A stretch of DNA of 64,000 nucleotides from an uncultured Chloroflexales bacterium (GTDB lineage Bacteria > Chloroflexota > Chloroflexia > Chloroflexales > Chloroflexaceae): positions 1-64,000 of the forward strand of contig CALGUG010000047.1 of NCBI GenBank assembly GCA_937902315.1, written 5' to 3'. The notes below the pieces were generated by a model. The model made no database searches, was not told the DNA's origin, and saw nothing but the letters and a program-made list of their open reading frames with translations. Position 1 is the stretch's first letter. Each line of letters starts with the position of its first letter. Made by a program: the position numbers and the translations under genes. Shown piece after piece: positions 7,532 to 15,228 of this stretch.

Positions 7532-8092
7532 ATGTCGCGCATTGGAAGGAAACCCATTCCTGTCCCGGCGTCTGTTACAGTAACGCTCGGCGAAGGTAAT
7601 GAGGTGACTGTAAAGGGACCGAAGGGTCAGTTGACCCAGCGGTTTCACCCAGACATGACAATCTCCCGTGAAGATGGTGTGCTTGTCGTTAAGCGTTCTT
7701 CTGACGCTAAGCAGCACCGAGCACTTCATGGTTTGACCCGCGCGTTGTTGAACAATATGGTCGTTGGTGTAACCGAGGGCTGGCAGCGTGGTCTTGAGAT
7801 TAATGGTGTTGGGTATCGTGCTTCGAAAGAAGGAAATGCTTTAGTTCTGCAGCTTGGCTTCTCGCACCCTGTTCGGCTTGATCCGCCAGCAGGTATTACT
7901 TACGAGGTTGGCGAGCGAAAGAGCGCTAACGAGCCTCTACCTTTGTTTGTTCGCGGTTTGGACAAGCAGCTTGTAGGCGAGGAAGCGGCGCGTATTCGTT
8001 CCTTGCGCCCACCGGAACCCTACAAAGGCAAAGGTATTAAGTACGTGGAAGAGCGAATCCGCCGTAAAGCCGGTAAAGCTGGTAAGAAATAA
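7532..8092 (+). CDS. rplF: 50S ribosomal protein L6
   Basis: L6 lies near the sarcin-ricin loop and the factor-binding centre. The 186-residue product starts MSRIGRKPIPVP, has two duplicated alpha/beta domains, and ends with the PPEPYKGKGIKYVEERIRRKAGK signature of the C-terminal domain. GGAGG precedes the ATG. A strong hairpin follows 20 nt after the stop. Confidence 0.97.
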   Translation: MSRIGRKPIPVPASVTVTLGEGNEVTVKGPKGQLTQRFHPDMTISREDGVLVVKRSSDAKQHRALHGLTRALLNNMVVGVTEGWQRGLEINGVGYRASKEGNALVLQLGFSHPVRLDPPAGITYEVGERKSANEPLPLFVRGLDKQLVGEEAARIRSLRPPEPYKGKGIKYVEERIRRKAGKAGKK

Positions 8093-8112
8093 GGCATTCA
8101 CTGCACAGAATT

Positions 8113-8144
8113 GCACAACCGGTGGTATACTAAACCGGTTGTGC
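8113..8144 (+). terminator. Perfect hairpin after rplF, possible attenuator
   Basis: GCACAACCGG (8113-8122) and CCGGTTGTGC (8135-8144) form a 10-bp perfect stem with a 12-nt loop. The following CTTCTGTT is only weakly T-rich, so full termination is doubtful; partial termination or an RNA-processing role is possible. A promoter-like sequence begins 7 nt later. Confidence 0.45.
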
Positions 8145-8150
8145 CTTCTG

Positions 8151-8179
8151 TTGTGTATACCTGAGGTAGGGGATATAAT
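8151..8179 (+). promoter_or_regulatory. Candidate internal promoter before rplR
   Basis: TTGTGT (8151-8156) and a perfect TATAAT (8174-8179) are separated by 17 nt. Initiation would fall near 8186, giving a short leader to rplR at 8207. Its position just after the rplF hairpin suggests that the second half of the spc operon can be transcribed on its own. The -35 is poor. Confidence 0.45.
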
Positions 8180-8206
8180 CTCTACCGAGATAGGGAGAAT
8201 TTTAGT

Positions 8207-8572
8207 ATGGCTACACGATCACCGCGTGATCTACGAATTCGTCGCCATCGACGTATCCGTAAGAAAGTTTCCGGAAGCTCGAGCCGTCCGCGCTTGAGCG
8301 TATTCCGAAGTAATACGCATATTTATGCCCAGGTTATTGACGATACTGTCGGGCGAACTATAGTTGCTGCTGCTACTGTTGAGAAGGCTCTGCGGGCTAA
8401 GGCTGAAGGCCGCACGAAGCTGGACGAGGCTCAGGAAGTTGGCCGATTATTGGCGCAACGTGCGTTAGATGCCGGTATTAAGCAGGTCGTCTTCGACCGT
8501 GGTGGCTTCAAGTATCATGGTCGTATTAAGGCATTGGCCGACGCTGCGCGTGAGGCCGGTCTAAGTTTCTAG
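8207..8572 (+). CDS. rplR: 50S ribosomal protein L18
   Basis: L18 binds 5S rRNA together with L5. The 121-residue product has the basic N-terminus RIRRHRRIRKKVSG, the RPRLSVFRSNTHIYAQVIDD strand region, and the C-terminal block VVFDRGGFKYHGRIKALADAAREAG. All are diagnostic. It begins after the largest gap of the spc segment (114 nt) and is followed after 25 nt by rpsE. Confidence 0.97.
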   Translation: MATRSPRDLRIRRHRRIRKKVSGSSSRPRLSVFRSNTHIYAQVIDDTVGRTIVAAATVEKALRAKAEGRTKLDEAQEVGRLLAQRALDAGIKQVVFDRGGFKYHGRIKALADAAREAGLSF

Positions 8573-8597
8573 CAAAAGTGATACTGGAGGCTATTTA

Positions 8598-9146
8598 ATG
8601 GCTCGAGGACGAATCAATATAGATGAGCTTGAACTGGAAGAGACCGTGGTGCAAATCAACCGCGTCTCCAAGGTTGTCAAGGGAGGCCGACGCTTTAGCT
8701 TCAGCACTGTTGTAGTGGTGGGCGATGGCAAGGGTCATGTCGGTGTGGGTATGGGTAAGGCCGCAGAAGTGCCCGAAGCGATTCGCAAGGGTGTGGAGGC
8801 CGCCAAGAAGAATGTGATTCGCATTCCTCTGGTGAATACCACTATTCCCCATGAAGTTACGACCCGCTTTGCGGCGTCGAAGGTTATGCTGCTTCCTGCA
8901 GCACCCGGTACCGGTGTTATCGCGGGTCGTGGTGTGCGCCCCGTAGTTGAAGCAGCAGGCATCAAAAACCTGTTGACGAAGGCGTATGGCAGCAATAACC
9001 CCGTTAACGTGGTTAAGGCGACCTTCCAGGCCCTCAGCGAACTTTCGTCGTTGGAGGAGATCGCTCGACGGCGCGACCTCACACCGCGCGAACTTCATCT
9101 GCGTCGCGTGCGCCGTGAGAAGGCCGCACAGGAGATCGCAGGATGA
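8598..9146 (+). CDS. rpsE: 30S ribosomal protein S5
   Basis: S5 acts in decoding fidelity and mRNA unwinding with S3 and S4. The 182-residue product has the N-terminal dsRBD-like domain (RVSKVVKGGRRFSFSTVVVV) and a C-terminal domain with GVRPVVEAAGIKNLLTKAYGS. ACTGGAGG precedes the ATG. Its last four bases (ATGA) overlap the rpmD start. Confidence 0.97.
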   Translation: MARGRINIDELELEETVVQINRVSKVVKGGRRFSFSTVVVVGDGKGHVGVGMGKAAEVPEAIRKGVEAAKKNVIRIPLVNTTIPHEVTTRFAASKVMLLPAAPGTGVIAGRGVRPVVEAAGIKNLLTKAYGSNNPVNVVKATFQALSELSSLEEIARRRDLTPRELHLRRVRREKAAQEIAG

Positions 9147-9340
9147 GCAAGTTACGCATTACCTATAAAAAGAGTGCAATCGGCTATAGCAAAGACCAGA
9201 AGAACACCATTTTGTCGCTGGGCCTGCGCAAGCTGAACCAAGTTGTTATTAAAGAAGACAGCCCCACCGTTCGCGGTATGGTGTTTAAAGTACAACACCT
9301 GGTGACTGTTGAGGAAGTATCAGACGAGGTGACCGCATGA
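9143..9340 (+). CDS. rpmD: 50S ribosomal protein L30
   Basis: This small 50S protein is 65 residues long, a normal length. MSKLRITYKKSAIGYSKDQKN and LGLRKLNQVVIKEDSPTVRGM match the family. It overlaps both neighbours by 4 nt (ATGA with rpsE and again with rplO), so the three are tightly coupled in translation. Confidence 0.95.
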   Translation: MSKLRITYKKSAIGYSKDQKNTILSLGLRKLNQVVIKEDSPTVRGMVFKVQHLVTVEEVSDEVTA

Positions 9341-9849
9341 AGCTTCACGAGTTGCGTTCGCCCGAAGGGTCACGCACAACCAGCAAGCGCGTAGGTCGCG
9401 GCCATGGTTCTGGCAAAGGCAAGACCTCAGGTCGAGGTATGAATGGTCAGAAGTCTCGTTCGGGACCCGGCCCATACCGCACCTTTGAAGGTGGTCAGAA
9501 CCGTATTGTGACCCGTATGCCATACAAGCGTGGTTTCACCAACATTTTCCGCGTGGAGTACCAAGTGGTGAATGTTGAGCGCTTGCAAGATTGGCCGAGC
9601 GATGTCGAAGTGACTCCCGAGACTCTCTTGGAGGCTCGTGTTATTCGACGCAAGTCGCAGCCGTTGAAGATCTTGGGCAACGGAGAGCTGACCAAGGCTC
9701 TGACGATCCGCGCTCACAAGTTCTCTGAGAGCGCTCGCCAGAAGATCGAGGCTGCTGGTGGAAAAATCGAGGAACTGCCCTACGTTGTTGAGCGCCATAG
9801 CCGCAGCCGTGGTCCGAACCCGAGCATGCGCAAGCGTGCGGAGGCGTAG
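9337..9849 (+). CDS. rplO: 50S ribosomal protein L15
   Basis: L15 is a late-assembly protein with a long glycine/arginine-rich N-terminal arm. The 170-residue product shows this arm (GRGHGSGKGKTSGRGMNGQK) and the C-terminal globular domain. It is somewhat longer than the common 145-150 residues because of a C-terminal tail (HSRSRGPNPSMRKRAEA). The start overlaps the rpmD stop by 4 nt. secY follows after 53 nt. Confidence 0.96.
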   Translation: MKLHELRSPEGSRTTSKRVGRGHGSGKGKTSGRGMNGQKSRSGPGPYRTFEGGQNRIVTRMPYKRGFTNIFRVEYQVVNVERLQDWPSDVEVTPETLLEARVIRRKSQPLKILGNGELTKALTIRAHKFSESARQKIEAAGGKIEELPYVVERHSRSRGPNPSMRKRAEA

Positions 9850-9902
9850 TTACGCTAGTTTCCTGAGTCGATCGAAAGTACCGCATCTAAAAGGGATAAT
9901 CG

Positions 9903-11243
9903 ATGTTACAGGCAGTTGTTCGCGCAATTCAGTTGCCAGATCTACGGCGACGAATCTTATTTACTCTCGGCATGTTGTTGATCTTCCGGCTGATTGCGCA
10001 TATCCCTGTGCCCAATATCAATCAGGATTCGTTGCTGTCACTTCAGGATGCGCTCAGGAATAATCAACTAGCCCAGTTACTCAATATCTTTGCAGGTGGT
10101 GCGCTCCAGAACTTTTCTGTGGCTGCGATGGGTATCTACCCATACATTACGGCCCAGATTATCATTCAACTTCTGACACCGCTCATTCCAGCTTTGGAAG
10201 AGCTGCAGAAGGAGGGTGAGCAGGGTCGTATGCGAATCAACCGATACATCATCTGGTTGACCATTCCTATGGCCTATCTACAGGCCTATGGGCAGACCCT
10301 TACTCTGGAGCGTAGCCTGTCTGGTGGCGTATCGATTTTCAATACGCCATTTGATATTGTTAATAACTTCCTGCCCACTTTTACGATTCTAACCTCCATG
10401 GTGGCGGGAACGTTGTTACTTGTGTGGCTTGGCGATCAGATTACCGAGCGTGGTATTGGTAACGGCCCTTCCATCATCATTTTTGGTGGTATCGTATCGC
10501 GTCTGCCCTCGCTGATCAGCGAAGGTTTGCAGATCGGTACAGCTGGCAATGCCGAGACGGTATTTGGCATTATCATCTTCTTAGTGATCGGCTTGTTGAC
10601 GATTGTGGGTATTGTGCTTATGCAAGAGGGCCAGCGTCGTATTCCCGTGCAGTACGCCAAGCGAGTGCGCGGTAATCGTGTGTATGGCGGTCAGGCAAGC
10701 CACATCCCATTGAAGGTCAACATGGCCGGTATGATCCCGCTGATCTTCGCCCAAAGCATTATCATCTTCCCGGGCACGGTGGCTTCGTGGTTCTATACTC
10801 CGGGCGCCGAGGGTATCGGTAATGCGATTGCGGGATTCTTCTACAACAATTTTAGTCCCACTTCTAACCAAGGGACTCTGATCTACTCATTGTTGCTTTT
10901 CTTGTTGGTTGTTGCCTTCACCTACTTCTATACGGTAGTGATCTTTAACCAGCAGAACATACCGGATAACTTGCAGAAAAACGGTGGGTTTATCCCCGGT
11001 ATCCGTCCTGGAAAGCGTACTGAGGAATATTTGAGTAAGGTTATCACACGTATCACCTTGGCTGGTGCGTTGTTCCTTGGTTTGGTAGCAGTGTTGCCGT
11101 TCATCACTCAGACCGTTACTGGTCTCCAGATCGGTTTGGGTAGCACGGCGCTTCTGATCGTCGTGGGTGTCGCTATCGATACGATGCGTCAGCTGGAAGC
11201 GCATTTGATGATGCGTAACTACGAGGGCATTATTAATCGCTAA
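9903..11243 (+). CDS. secY: Protein translocase subunit SecY
   Basis: SecY is the channel-forming membrane subunit of the Sec translocon. The 446-residue product has the expected ten hydrophobic segments, the amphipathic N-terminus LPDLRRRILFTLGMLLIFR, the plug region after TM1 and the conserved cytosolic loop RRIPVQYAKRVRG (about residues 245-257). The position between rplO and adk is standard. SecE and SecG are not in the window. Confidence 0.97.
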   Translation: MLQAVVRAIQLPDLRRRILFTLGMLLIFRLIAHIPVPNINQDSLLSLQDALRNNQLAQLLNIFAGGALQNFSVAAMGIYPYITAQIIIQLLTPLIPALEELQKEGEQGRMRINRYIIWLTIPMAYLQAYGQTLTLERSLSGGVSIFNTPFDIVNNFLPTFTILTSMVAGTLLLVWLGDQITERGIGNGPSIIIFGGIVSRLPSLISEGLQIGTAGNAETVFGIIIFLVIGLLTIVGIVLMQEGQRRIPVQYAKRVRGNRVYGGQASHIPLKVNMAGMIPLIFAQSIIIFPGTVASWFYTPGAEGIGNAIAGFFYNNFSPTSNQGTLIYSLLLFLLVVAFTYFYTVVIFNQQNIPDNLQKNGGFIPGIRPGKRTEEYLSKVITRITLAGALFLGLVAVLPFITQTVTGLQIGLGSTALLIVVGVAIDTMRQLEAHLMMRNYEGIINR

Positions 11244-11254
11244 TAGCCAACGAG

Positions 11255-11290
11255 GAGCACGTTCCCCCAGGGCGGTGGTGCCCTGTGCTC
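11255..11290 (+). other. Stem-loop upstream of adk
   Basis: GAGCAC (11255-11260) pairs with GTGCTC (11285-11290) and AGGGC (11269-11273) with GCCCT (11280-11284), stacked coaxially on the 3' side with an 8-nt bulge on the 5' side. It sits in the 72-nt secY-adk spacer. Role unknown. Confidence 0.4.
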
Positions 11291-11315
11291 AAAGCAGAGA
11301 CGGAAAGAGCGTGGC

Positions 11316-11963
11316 ATGAACGTCATTCTTCTTGGCCCACCAGGCGCGGGCAAAGGAACCCAGGCAAAGACGCTTTCTGAGCAGACCAGCCTTCAACATG
11401 TCGCGAGTGGTGATCTTTTTCGAGCTGCTTTGCGCGAAGGCACTGAACTGGGGATGTTGGCGAAGTCGTACATGGATCGGGGTGAACTCGTTCCAGACGA
11501 GGTAGTTATCGGAATGATCATTGAGCGCATTCAACGAGAAGATTGCGCAAACGGCGTGATTTTTGATGGCTTCCCTCGGACCCGCGAACAAGCGACTGCT
11601 TTAGAAGAAGTATTGGCTGCACATAACAGCAAGATCGATAGTGTGTTATACTTATCTGTCCCGCAAGATGTGTTGCTAAAACGCATTGCAGGACGCCAAA
11701 CTTGCAAAACGTGCGGCTCTACTTATAATATATATTATTTCCCATCGCATCGGCCTGGAGTGTGCGATGCGTGTGGCAGTGGTTTGTATCAGCGAAGCGA
11801 CGATTCGATAGAAACTGCTCAACACCGCCTTGATGTCTATTTCGCTCAGACGATGCCCCTGATCGCGTATTATCAGGATCGGGGCTCGTTGTATGAGATC
11901 GACGGGCAAGGCGAAATATCAGAGGTTGCTAGGGCAATGCTCAAAGCTCTTAAGATCGCTTAG
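11316..11963 (+). CDS. adk: Adenylate kinase (zinc-lid type)
   Basis: Catalyses ATP + AMP to 2 ADP. The 215-residue long-lid form starts MNVILLGPPGAGKGTQA, with P-loop GPPGAGKGT at residues 7-15. It carries GFPRT in the AMP-binding region and a lid with CKTC and CDAC pairs that would bind structural zinc. The position after secY is canonical. map and infA, often next, are missing; rpmJ follows after 86 nt. Confidence 0.97.
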   Translation: MNVILLGPPGAGKGTQAKTLSEQTSLQHVASGDLFRAALREGTELGMLAKSYMDRGELVPDEVVIGMIIERIQREDCANGVIFDGFPRTREQATALEEVLAAHNSKIDSVLYLSVPQDVLLKRIAGRQTCKTCGSTYNIYYFPSHRPGVCDACGSGLYQRSDDSIETAQHRLDVYFAQTMPLIAYYQDRGSLYEIDGQGEISEVARAMLKALKIA

Positions 11964-12049
11964 GCAATCTTCTGGCAGAGTATTGACATAGACAGACATG
12001 TCACGTGGGCGGCTGGCAAGGCAGGCCAACACGAGGCAAGGAGTATAAG

Positions 12050-12166
12050 ATGAAGGTCCGAGCATCGGTAAAACCACGCTGTGAATATTGCCGCGTTATC
12101 AAGCGCAAAGGCGTTATTCGAGTGATTTGCAGTCGTAAGCCGGAGCACAAGCAGCGGCAAGGGTAA
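12050..12166 (+). CDS. rpmJ: 50S ribosomal protein L36
   Basis: This 38-residue protein reads MKVRASVKPRCEYCRVIKR at its start and has the complete zinc site of the C+ L36 form: C11, C14, C27 and H32, followed by a basic tail HKQRQG. ATG 12050 follows CAAGGAG. It lies between adk and rpsM, where infA-rpmJ is usually found. Its very short length makes it easy to miss, but every diagnostic residue is present. Confidence 0.96.
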   Translation: MKVRASVKPRCEYCRVIKRKGVIRVICSRKPEHKQRQG

Positions 12167-12280
12167 TTTTATTTGACGCCTGCCGTCATCCGTGATTGCC
12201 ATTTCAATGAGATCGGCACATTGCGTATGCGGTAAGGTTAGTAGGCATCGCAGGCGACTATCTGCGGTGCGGAGGATATT

Positions 12281-12661
12281 ATGGCGCGTATTGCTGGAGT
12301 GGATATTCCACGCAACAAAAAGATTGAGATCGCAATCACCTATATTTATGGGATTGGGCGCACTAATGGCATGGAAGTCATCCGCAAGGCTCAGGTCGAC
12401 CCGAACACTCGGGTACGCGATCTGACCGAGGAAGAGGTGACTCGTCTGCGCGAAATCGTCGACCGCGAATATCGCGTCGAGGGCGATCTTCGCCGCGAAG
12501 TGCAGATGAATATTAAGCGCCTGATGGACATTGGCTGCTACCGTGGTTTGCGACACCGCAAGGGCCTGCCCGTTCATGGTCAGCGCACTCGCACTAATGC
12601 TCGCACCCGCCGTGGTCGCAAGGGCCAAGCGATCGGTATTAAGAAGAAGACACGAAAGTAA
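12281..12661 (+). CDS. rpsM: 30S ribosomal protein S13
   Basis: S13 is in the 30S head and bridges to L5 and P-site tRNA. The 126-residue product opens MARIAGVDIPRNKKIEIAIT, shows the YIYGIGRTNG loop and ends with the basic tRNA-contacting tail RTRTNARTRRGRKGQAIG. The 114-nt spacer upstream contains the distant complementary pair GCCTGC and GCAGGC. It starts the alpha-operon part (rpsM-rpsK-rpsD-rpoA-rplQ). Confidence 0.97.
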   Translation: MARIAGVDIPRNKKIEIAITYIYGIGRTNGMEVIRKAQVDPNTRVRDLTEEEVTRLREIVDREYRVEGDLRREVQMNIKRLMDIGCYRGLRHRKGLPVHGQRTRTNARTRRGRKGQAIGIKKKTRK

Positions 12662-12685
12662 GTTCGCTGTCTAAGACGTTGTTTG

Positions 12686-12706
12686 CTGGTGTAGAGTGTG
12701 CACCAG
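12686..12706 (+). other. Small stem-loop upstream of rpsK
   Basis: CTGGTG (12686-12691) pairs with CACCAG (12701-12706) around a 9-nt loop in the 76-nt rpsM-rpsK spacer. No T tract. Role unknown. Confidence 0.35.
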
Positions 12707-12737
12707 TGTTCTTAAGTGTTAATTTTAGGAGTAAGGC

Positions 12738-13163
12738 ATGCCTGCCAAGCAGCAGCAGAAGGGTGGCACTTCGAGCGCAGCACGCCGTCAGCGTGGAAAG
12801 CGCCGCGAACGGAAGAATGTGCCGCGCGGACAGGCTCATATTCAGAGCACCTTTAACAATATTATTGTAACAATTACCGACCCCCAGGGTGGCGTTATTT
12901 GTTGGTCCAGCGCGGGTCAGGCTGGTTTCAAAGGGTCGCGCAAGAGTTCTCCGTATGCAGCCCAGGTGACAGCTGAAACCGCTGCTCGCCGCGCTCAAGA
13001 GAACGGGATGCGCTCGGTTGAGGTCTTTGTTAAAGGGCCGGGTTCGGGTCGCGAAGCGGCTATCCGCTCGCTGCACAATGCTGGCCTGCAGGTTGTAGCG
13101 ATCACTGACGTGACGCCCATCCCGCACAACGGTTGTCGCCCACCCAAGCGCCGCCGCGTCTAA
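12738..13163 (+). CDS. rpsK: 30S ribosomal protein S11
   Basis: S11 sits on the 30S platform near the Shine-Dalgarno helix. The 141-residue product is slightly longer than usual because of an N-terminal basic extension (MPAKQQQKGGTSSAARRQRGKRR). The core is standard: STFNNIIVTITD, WSSAGQAGFKGSRKSSPYAAQ and the C-terminal ITDVTPIPHNGCRPPKRRRV. Only one plausible start exists, behind TAGGAG. Confidence 0.97.
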   Translation: MPAKQQQKGGTSSAARRQRGKRRERKNVPRGQAHIQSTFNNIIVTITDPQGGVICWSSAGQAGFKGSRKSSPYAAQVTAETAARRAQENGMRSVEVFVKGPGSGREAAIRSLHNAGLQVVAITDVTPIPHNGCRPPKRRRV

Positions 13164-13185
13164 GACGTGTGTGACGCTCACTGTG

Positions 13186-13253
13186 GAAGAGGAAGCTCTT
13201 CGCACGCGATGAGTGCCTTGACATGACCGTAGCTACCTGTGGGTGTTAGCTAC
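13186..13253 (+). other. Paired hairpins upstream of rpsD
   Basis: Two hairpins lie in the 134-nt rpsK-rpsD spacer. GAAGAG/CTCTTC (13186-13201) has a GAAG tetraloop. GTAGCTA/TAGCTAC (13229-13235, 13247-13253) has an 11-nt loop. S4 binds alpha-operon or rpsD leaders in E. coli and Bacillus as an autorepressor; whether this is such a site is untested. Confidence 0.4.
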
Positions 13254-13297
13254 AGCGAATAGTGCAGTGAGACTGATTTCAGGAGGATAGATCGCCC

Positions 13298-13918
13298 ATG
13301 GCTCGTTATCATGGTCCGGTTGGTAAAGTCAGCCGGCGTCTTGGATTAGGAATTACGGAGAAGGGTCAGCGCATCTTGAACAAGCGCCCCTTCCCTCCCG
13401 GAGAACATGGCCCCTCGGCACGCCGCCGCCAGGTCTCTGAGTATGGCTTGCAGTGGCTCGAGAAGCAGAAGGCACGCTATATCTATGGCTTGCTAGAGCG
13501 CCAGTTCGTGCGCGTATTCGAAAAAGCAGAGCGTATGGTTGGCGTAACGGGTGAAAACCTGTTTATGCTGCTGGAGCGCCGCTTAGACAATGTTGTATAT
13601 CGTTTGGGCTTGGCCGAGACCCGTGCTCAGGCTCGTCAGATTGTAAACCACGGTCATATCACTGTTAATGGTCGCAAGACCAATATCCCCTCCTTCACCG
13701 TGAAGGTTGGCGAAGTGATTGCTGTTCGTCCAGAAAGCCGCCGCCGCACCTATTTCAAGAACTTGGCAGAAAACGGTGAACTCGGCAAGCGACGTGTGCC
13801 GGAGTGGTTGCGTCTCGATGCTGCGAATATGTCGGGCCAGGTTGTAGCTCTGCCGCGCCGTGAGGATGCAGAGCAAGGCATCGACGAGCAGCTTATCGTT
13901 GAGTTCTACAGCCGCTAA
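13298..13918 (+). CDS. rpsD: 30S ribosomal protein S4
   Basis: S4 nucleates 16S assembly. The 206-residue product has MARYHGPVGKVSRRLG and no N-terminal cysteines, so it is the zinc-free form. The central S4 RNA-binding fold (RLDNVVYRLGLAETRAQARQIVNHGHITVNGR, about residues 94-125, named only in outline) is intact. GGAGG lies about 10 nt before the ATG. It is followed by a long inverted repeat before rpoA. Confidence 0.96.
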   Translation: MARYHGPVGKVSRRLGLGITEKGQRILNKRPFPPGEHGPSARRRQVSEYGLQWLEKQKARYIYGLLERQFVRVFEKAERMVGVTGENLFMLLERRLDNVVYRLGLAETRAQARQIVNHGHITVNGRKTNIPSFTVKVGEVIAVRPESRRRTYFKNLAENGELGKRRVPEWLRLDAANMSGQVVALPRREDAEQGIDEQLIVEFYSR

Positions 13919-13923
13919 TTGGG

Positions 13924-13992
13924 TTTACGATTTACGATTGTAAGTCGGCGATTGGGCCTTTGGCTAGTGCTGCTAGAATCGTAAATCGTAAA
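13924..13992 (+). repeat. 16-bp perfect inverted repeat between rpsD and rpoA
   Basis: TTTACGATTTACGATT (13924-13939) is perfectly complementary to AATCGTAAATCGTAAA (13977-13992), with 37 nt between. Each arm is itself a tandem of TTTACGAT. TTGTTTC follows the second arm, so the RNA could form a terminator-like or cruciform structure within the alpha operon, 6 nt after the rpsD stop and 38 nt before rpoA. Confidence 0.7.
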
Positions 13993-14030
13993 TTGTTTCA
14001 TCGTACATCAGGTATGTAAGGAGGCGATCT

Positions 14031-15026
14031 GTGTTAGACATCGCCATGCCCAAGATCGAGGTAGTACAAGCGGCTGAAAACTACGGTCGGTTTAAGATCG
14101 AGCCGCTTGACCAGGGCTACGGGCATACGCTCGGTAATGCTCTGCGGCGTGTGTTGTTGTCATCGATACCTGGTGCAGCTATTACGCGTATTAAGATCGA
14201 TGGCGTATTTCATGAATTTTCGACAATCACGGGCGTAAAAGAAGACGTTACCGAGATTGTGTTGAATATTAAGGGTATTCGGTTACGTTCGTATGCCGAG
14301 CGCCCTATGAAGATGTTGCTTTCGCGTCGCGGCCCGGGCATTGTCCGTGCAAGCGATATCGATGCGCCTAGCAATGTCGAGATCGTCAATCCCGAACACT
14401 ACATCTGTACGCTTGACAACGATCAGGCGCGTTTAGAGATCGAATTGACGGTCGAGCGTGGTCATGGCTACGCTCCCGCGGATCAGCGTGATCCGCTTCC
14501 GATCGGAGAGATTCCTGTCGATGCGATCTTCACGCCGGTTCCGAAAGTAAACTATATCGTTGAAAACACACGTATTGGTCAAGCAACCGACTTTGACCGC
14601 TTGATTCTCGAAATCTGGACAGATGGAACTGTAAAGCCCGGCGATGCCCTGAGTCACGCTGCCCAAATTTTGGTGCAGTACAGCCAGACCATTGCGGACT
14701 TCAATCGTTTGACAACCGAACAGGAACCCCAAACGGTGGAGCGTGGTCTTACAATTCCGGCAGATATCTACGAGACTCCCATTGAGGACTTGGATCTTTC
14801 GACCCGCACGTATAACTGTCTCAAACGAGCAGATATTACCAAGGTCGGCCAAGTGCTGCAGATGGAGGAAAAGGAGCTCTTGTCGGTCCGTAACCTGGGT
14901 CAGAAGTCGATGGAAGAGATCCGCGATCGTCTGATCGAACGGGGCTATATCCCCAAGGGTGATGCGGGCGCTAACGCTCCAGCTATTGCGACGATCGGCA
15001 TGTCGAATAACAGCGACGGCGCATAA
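14031..15026 (+). CDS. rpoA: DNA-directed RNA polymerase subunit alpha
   Basis: The alpha dimer scaffolds RNA polymerase assembly. The 331-residue product has the N-terminal assembly domain with GHTLGNALRRVLLSSIPGAA and a C-terminal domain (helices around LDLSTRTYNCLKRADI and LLSVRNLGQKSMEEI) that binds UP elements and activators. The start is GTG 14031 behind AAGGAGG; ATG 14046 is possible but would sit 21 nt from that site. A short alanine/serine tail ends the protein. Confidence 0.97.
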   Translation: MLDIAMPKIEVVQAAENYGRFKIEPLDQGYGHTLGNALRRVLLSSIPGAAITRIKIDGVFHEFSTITGVKEDVTEIVLNIKGIRLRSYAERPMKMLLSRRGPGIVRASDIDAPSNVEIVNPEHYICTLDNDQARLEIELTVERGHGYAPADQRDPLPIGEIPVDAIFTPVPKVNYIVENTRIGQATDFDRLILEIWTDGTVKPGDALSHAAQILVQYSQTIADFNRLTTEQEPQTVERGLTIPADIYETPIEDLDLSTRTYNCLKRADITKVGQVLQMEEKELLSVRNLGQKSMEEIRDRLIERGYIPKGDAGANAPAIATIGMSNNSDGA

Positions 15027-15058
15027 GCTCGCAACAGTCGAGGTTTGATCGGGATCGT

Positions 15059-15200
15059 AGGTGCACATGGCTGCTTTGGCAGGCTGCACCTGATTTGCCG
15101 TGTATCTTAGCGGCAAAGAGATTCACGATTACTGATAATTAGTATTGTTCAGAGCGGTACTCGCCGGTAGCTAGGGAAGCGATCGAGCTACCCGAGTATC
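15059..15200 (+). promoter_or_regulatory. Three consecutive hairpins between rpoA and rplQ
   Basis: The 202-nt spacer holds three stem-loops. The first is AGGTGCA/TGCACCT (15059-15065, 15085-15091). The second is TTTGCCG/CGGCAAA (15094-15100, 15111-15117). The third is a 15-bp stem built from GGTACTCG+GGTAGCT (15156-15172) and AGCTACC+CGAGTATC (15186-15200) with a CC bulge and one G-U pair. None has a T tract. The last ends 28 nt before rplQ. This is far more structure than a simple spacer needs and may be a leader controlling rplQ. Confidence 0.5.
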
Positions 15201-15228
15201 GCCTGTTGTCAAACTTTGGAGGCTCTGC

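Noticed and set aside
11982..12010. TTGACA upstream of rpmJ as a possible promoter.
   Set aside because: No acceptable -10 occurs 15-19 nt downstream; the sequence there is GC-rich.
12166..12280. A search for infA in the gap between rpmJ and rpsM.
   Set aside because: The 114-nt gap is too short for the ~72-residue IF1 and shows no IF1-like segment in any frame.
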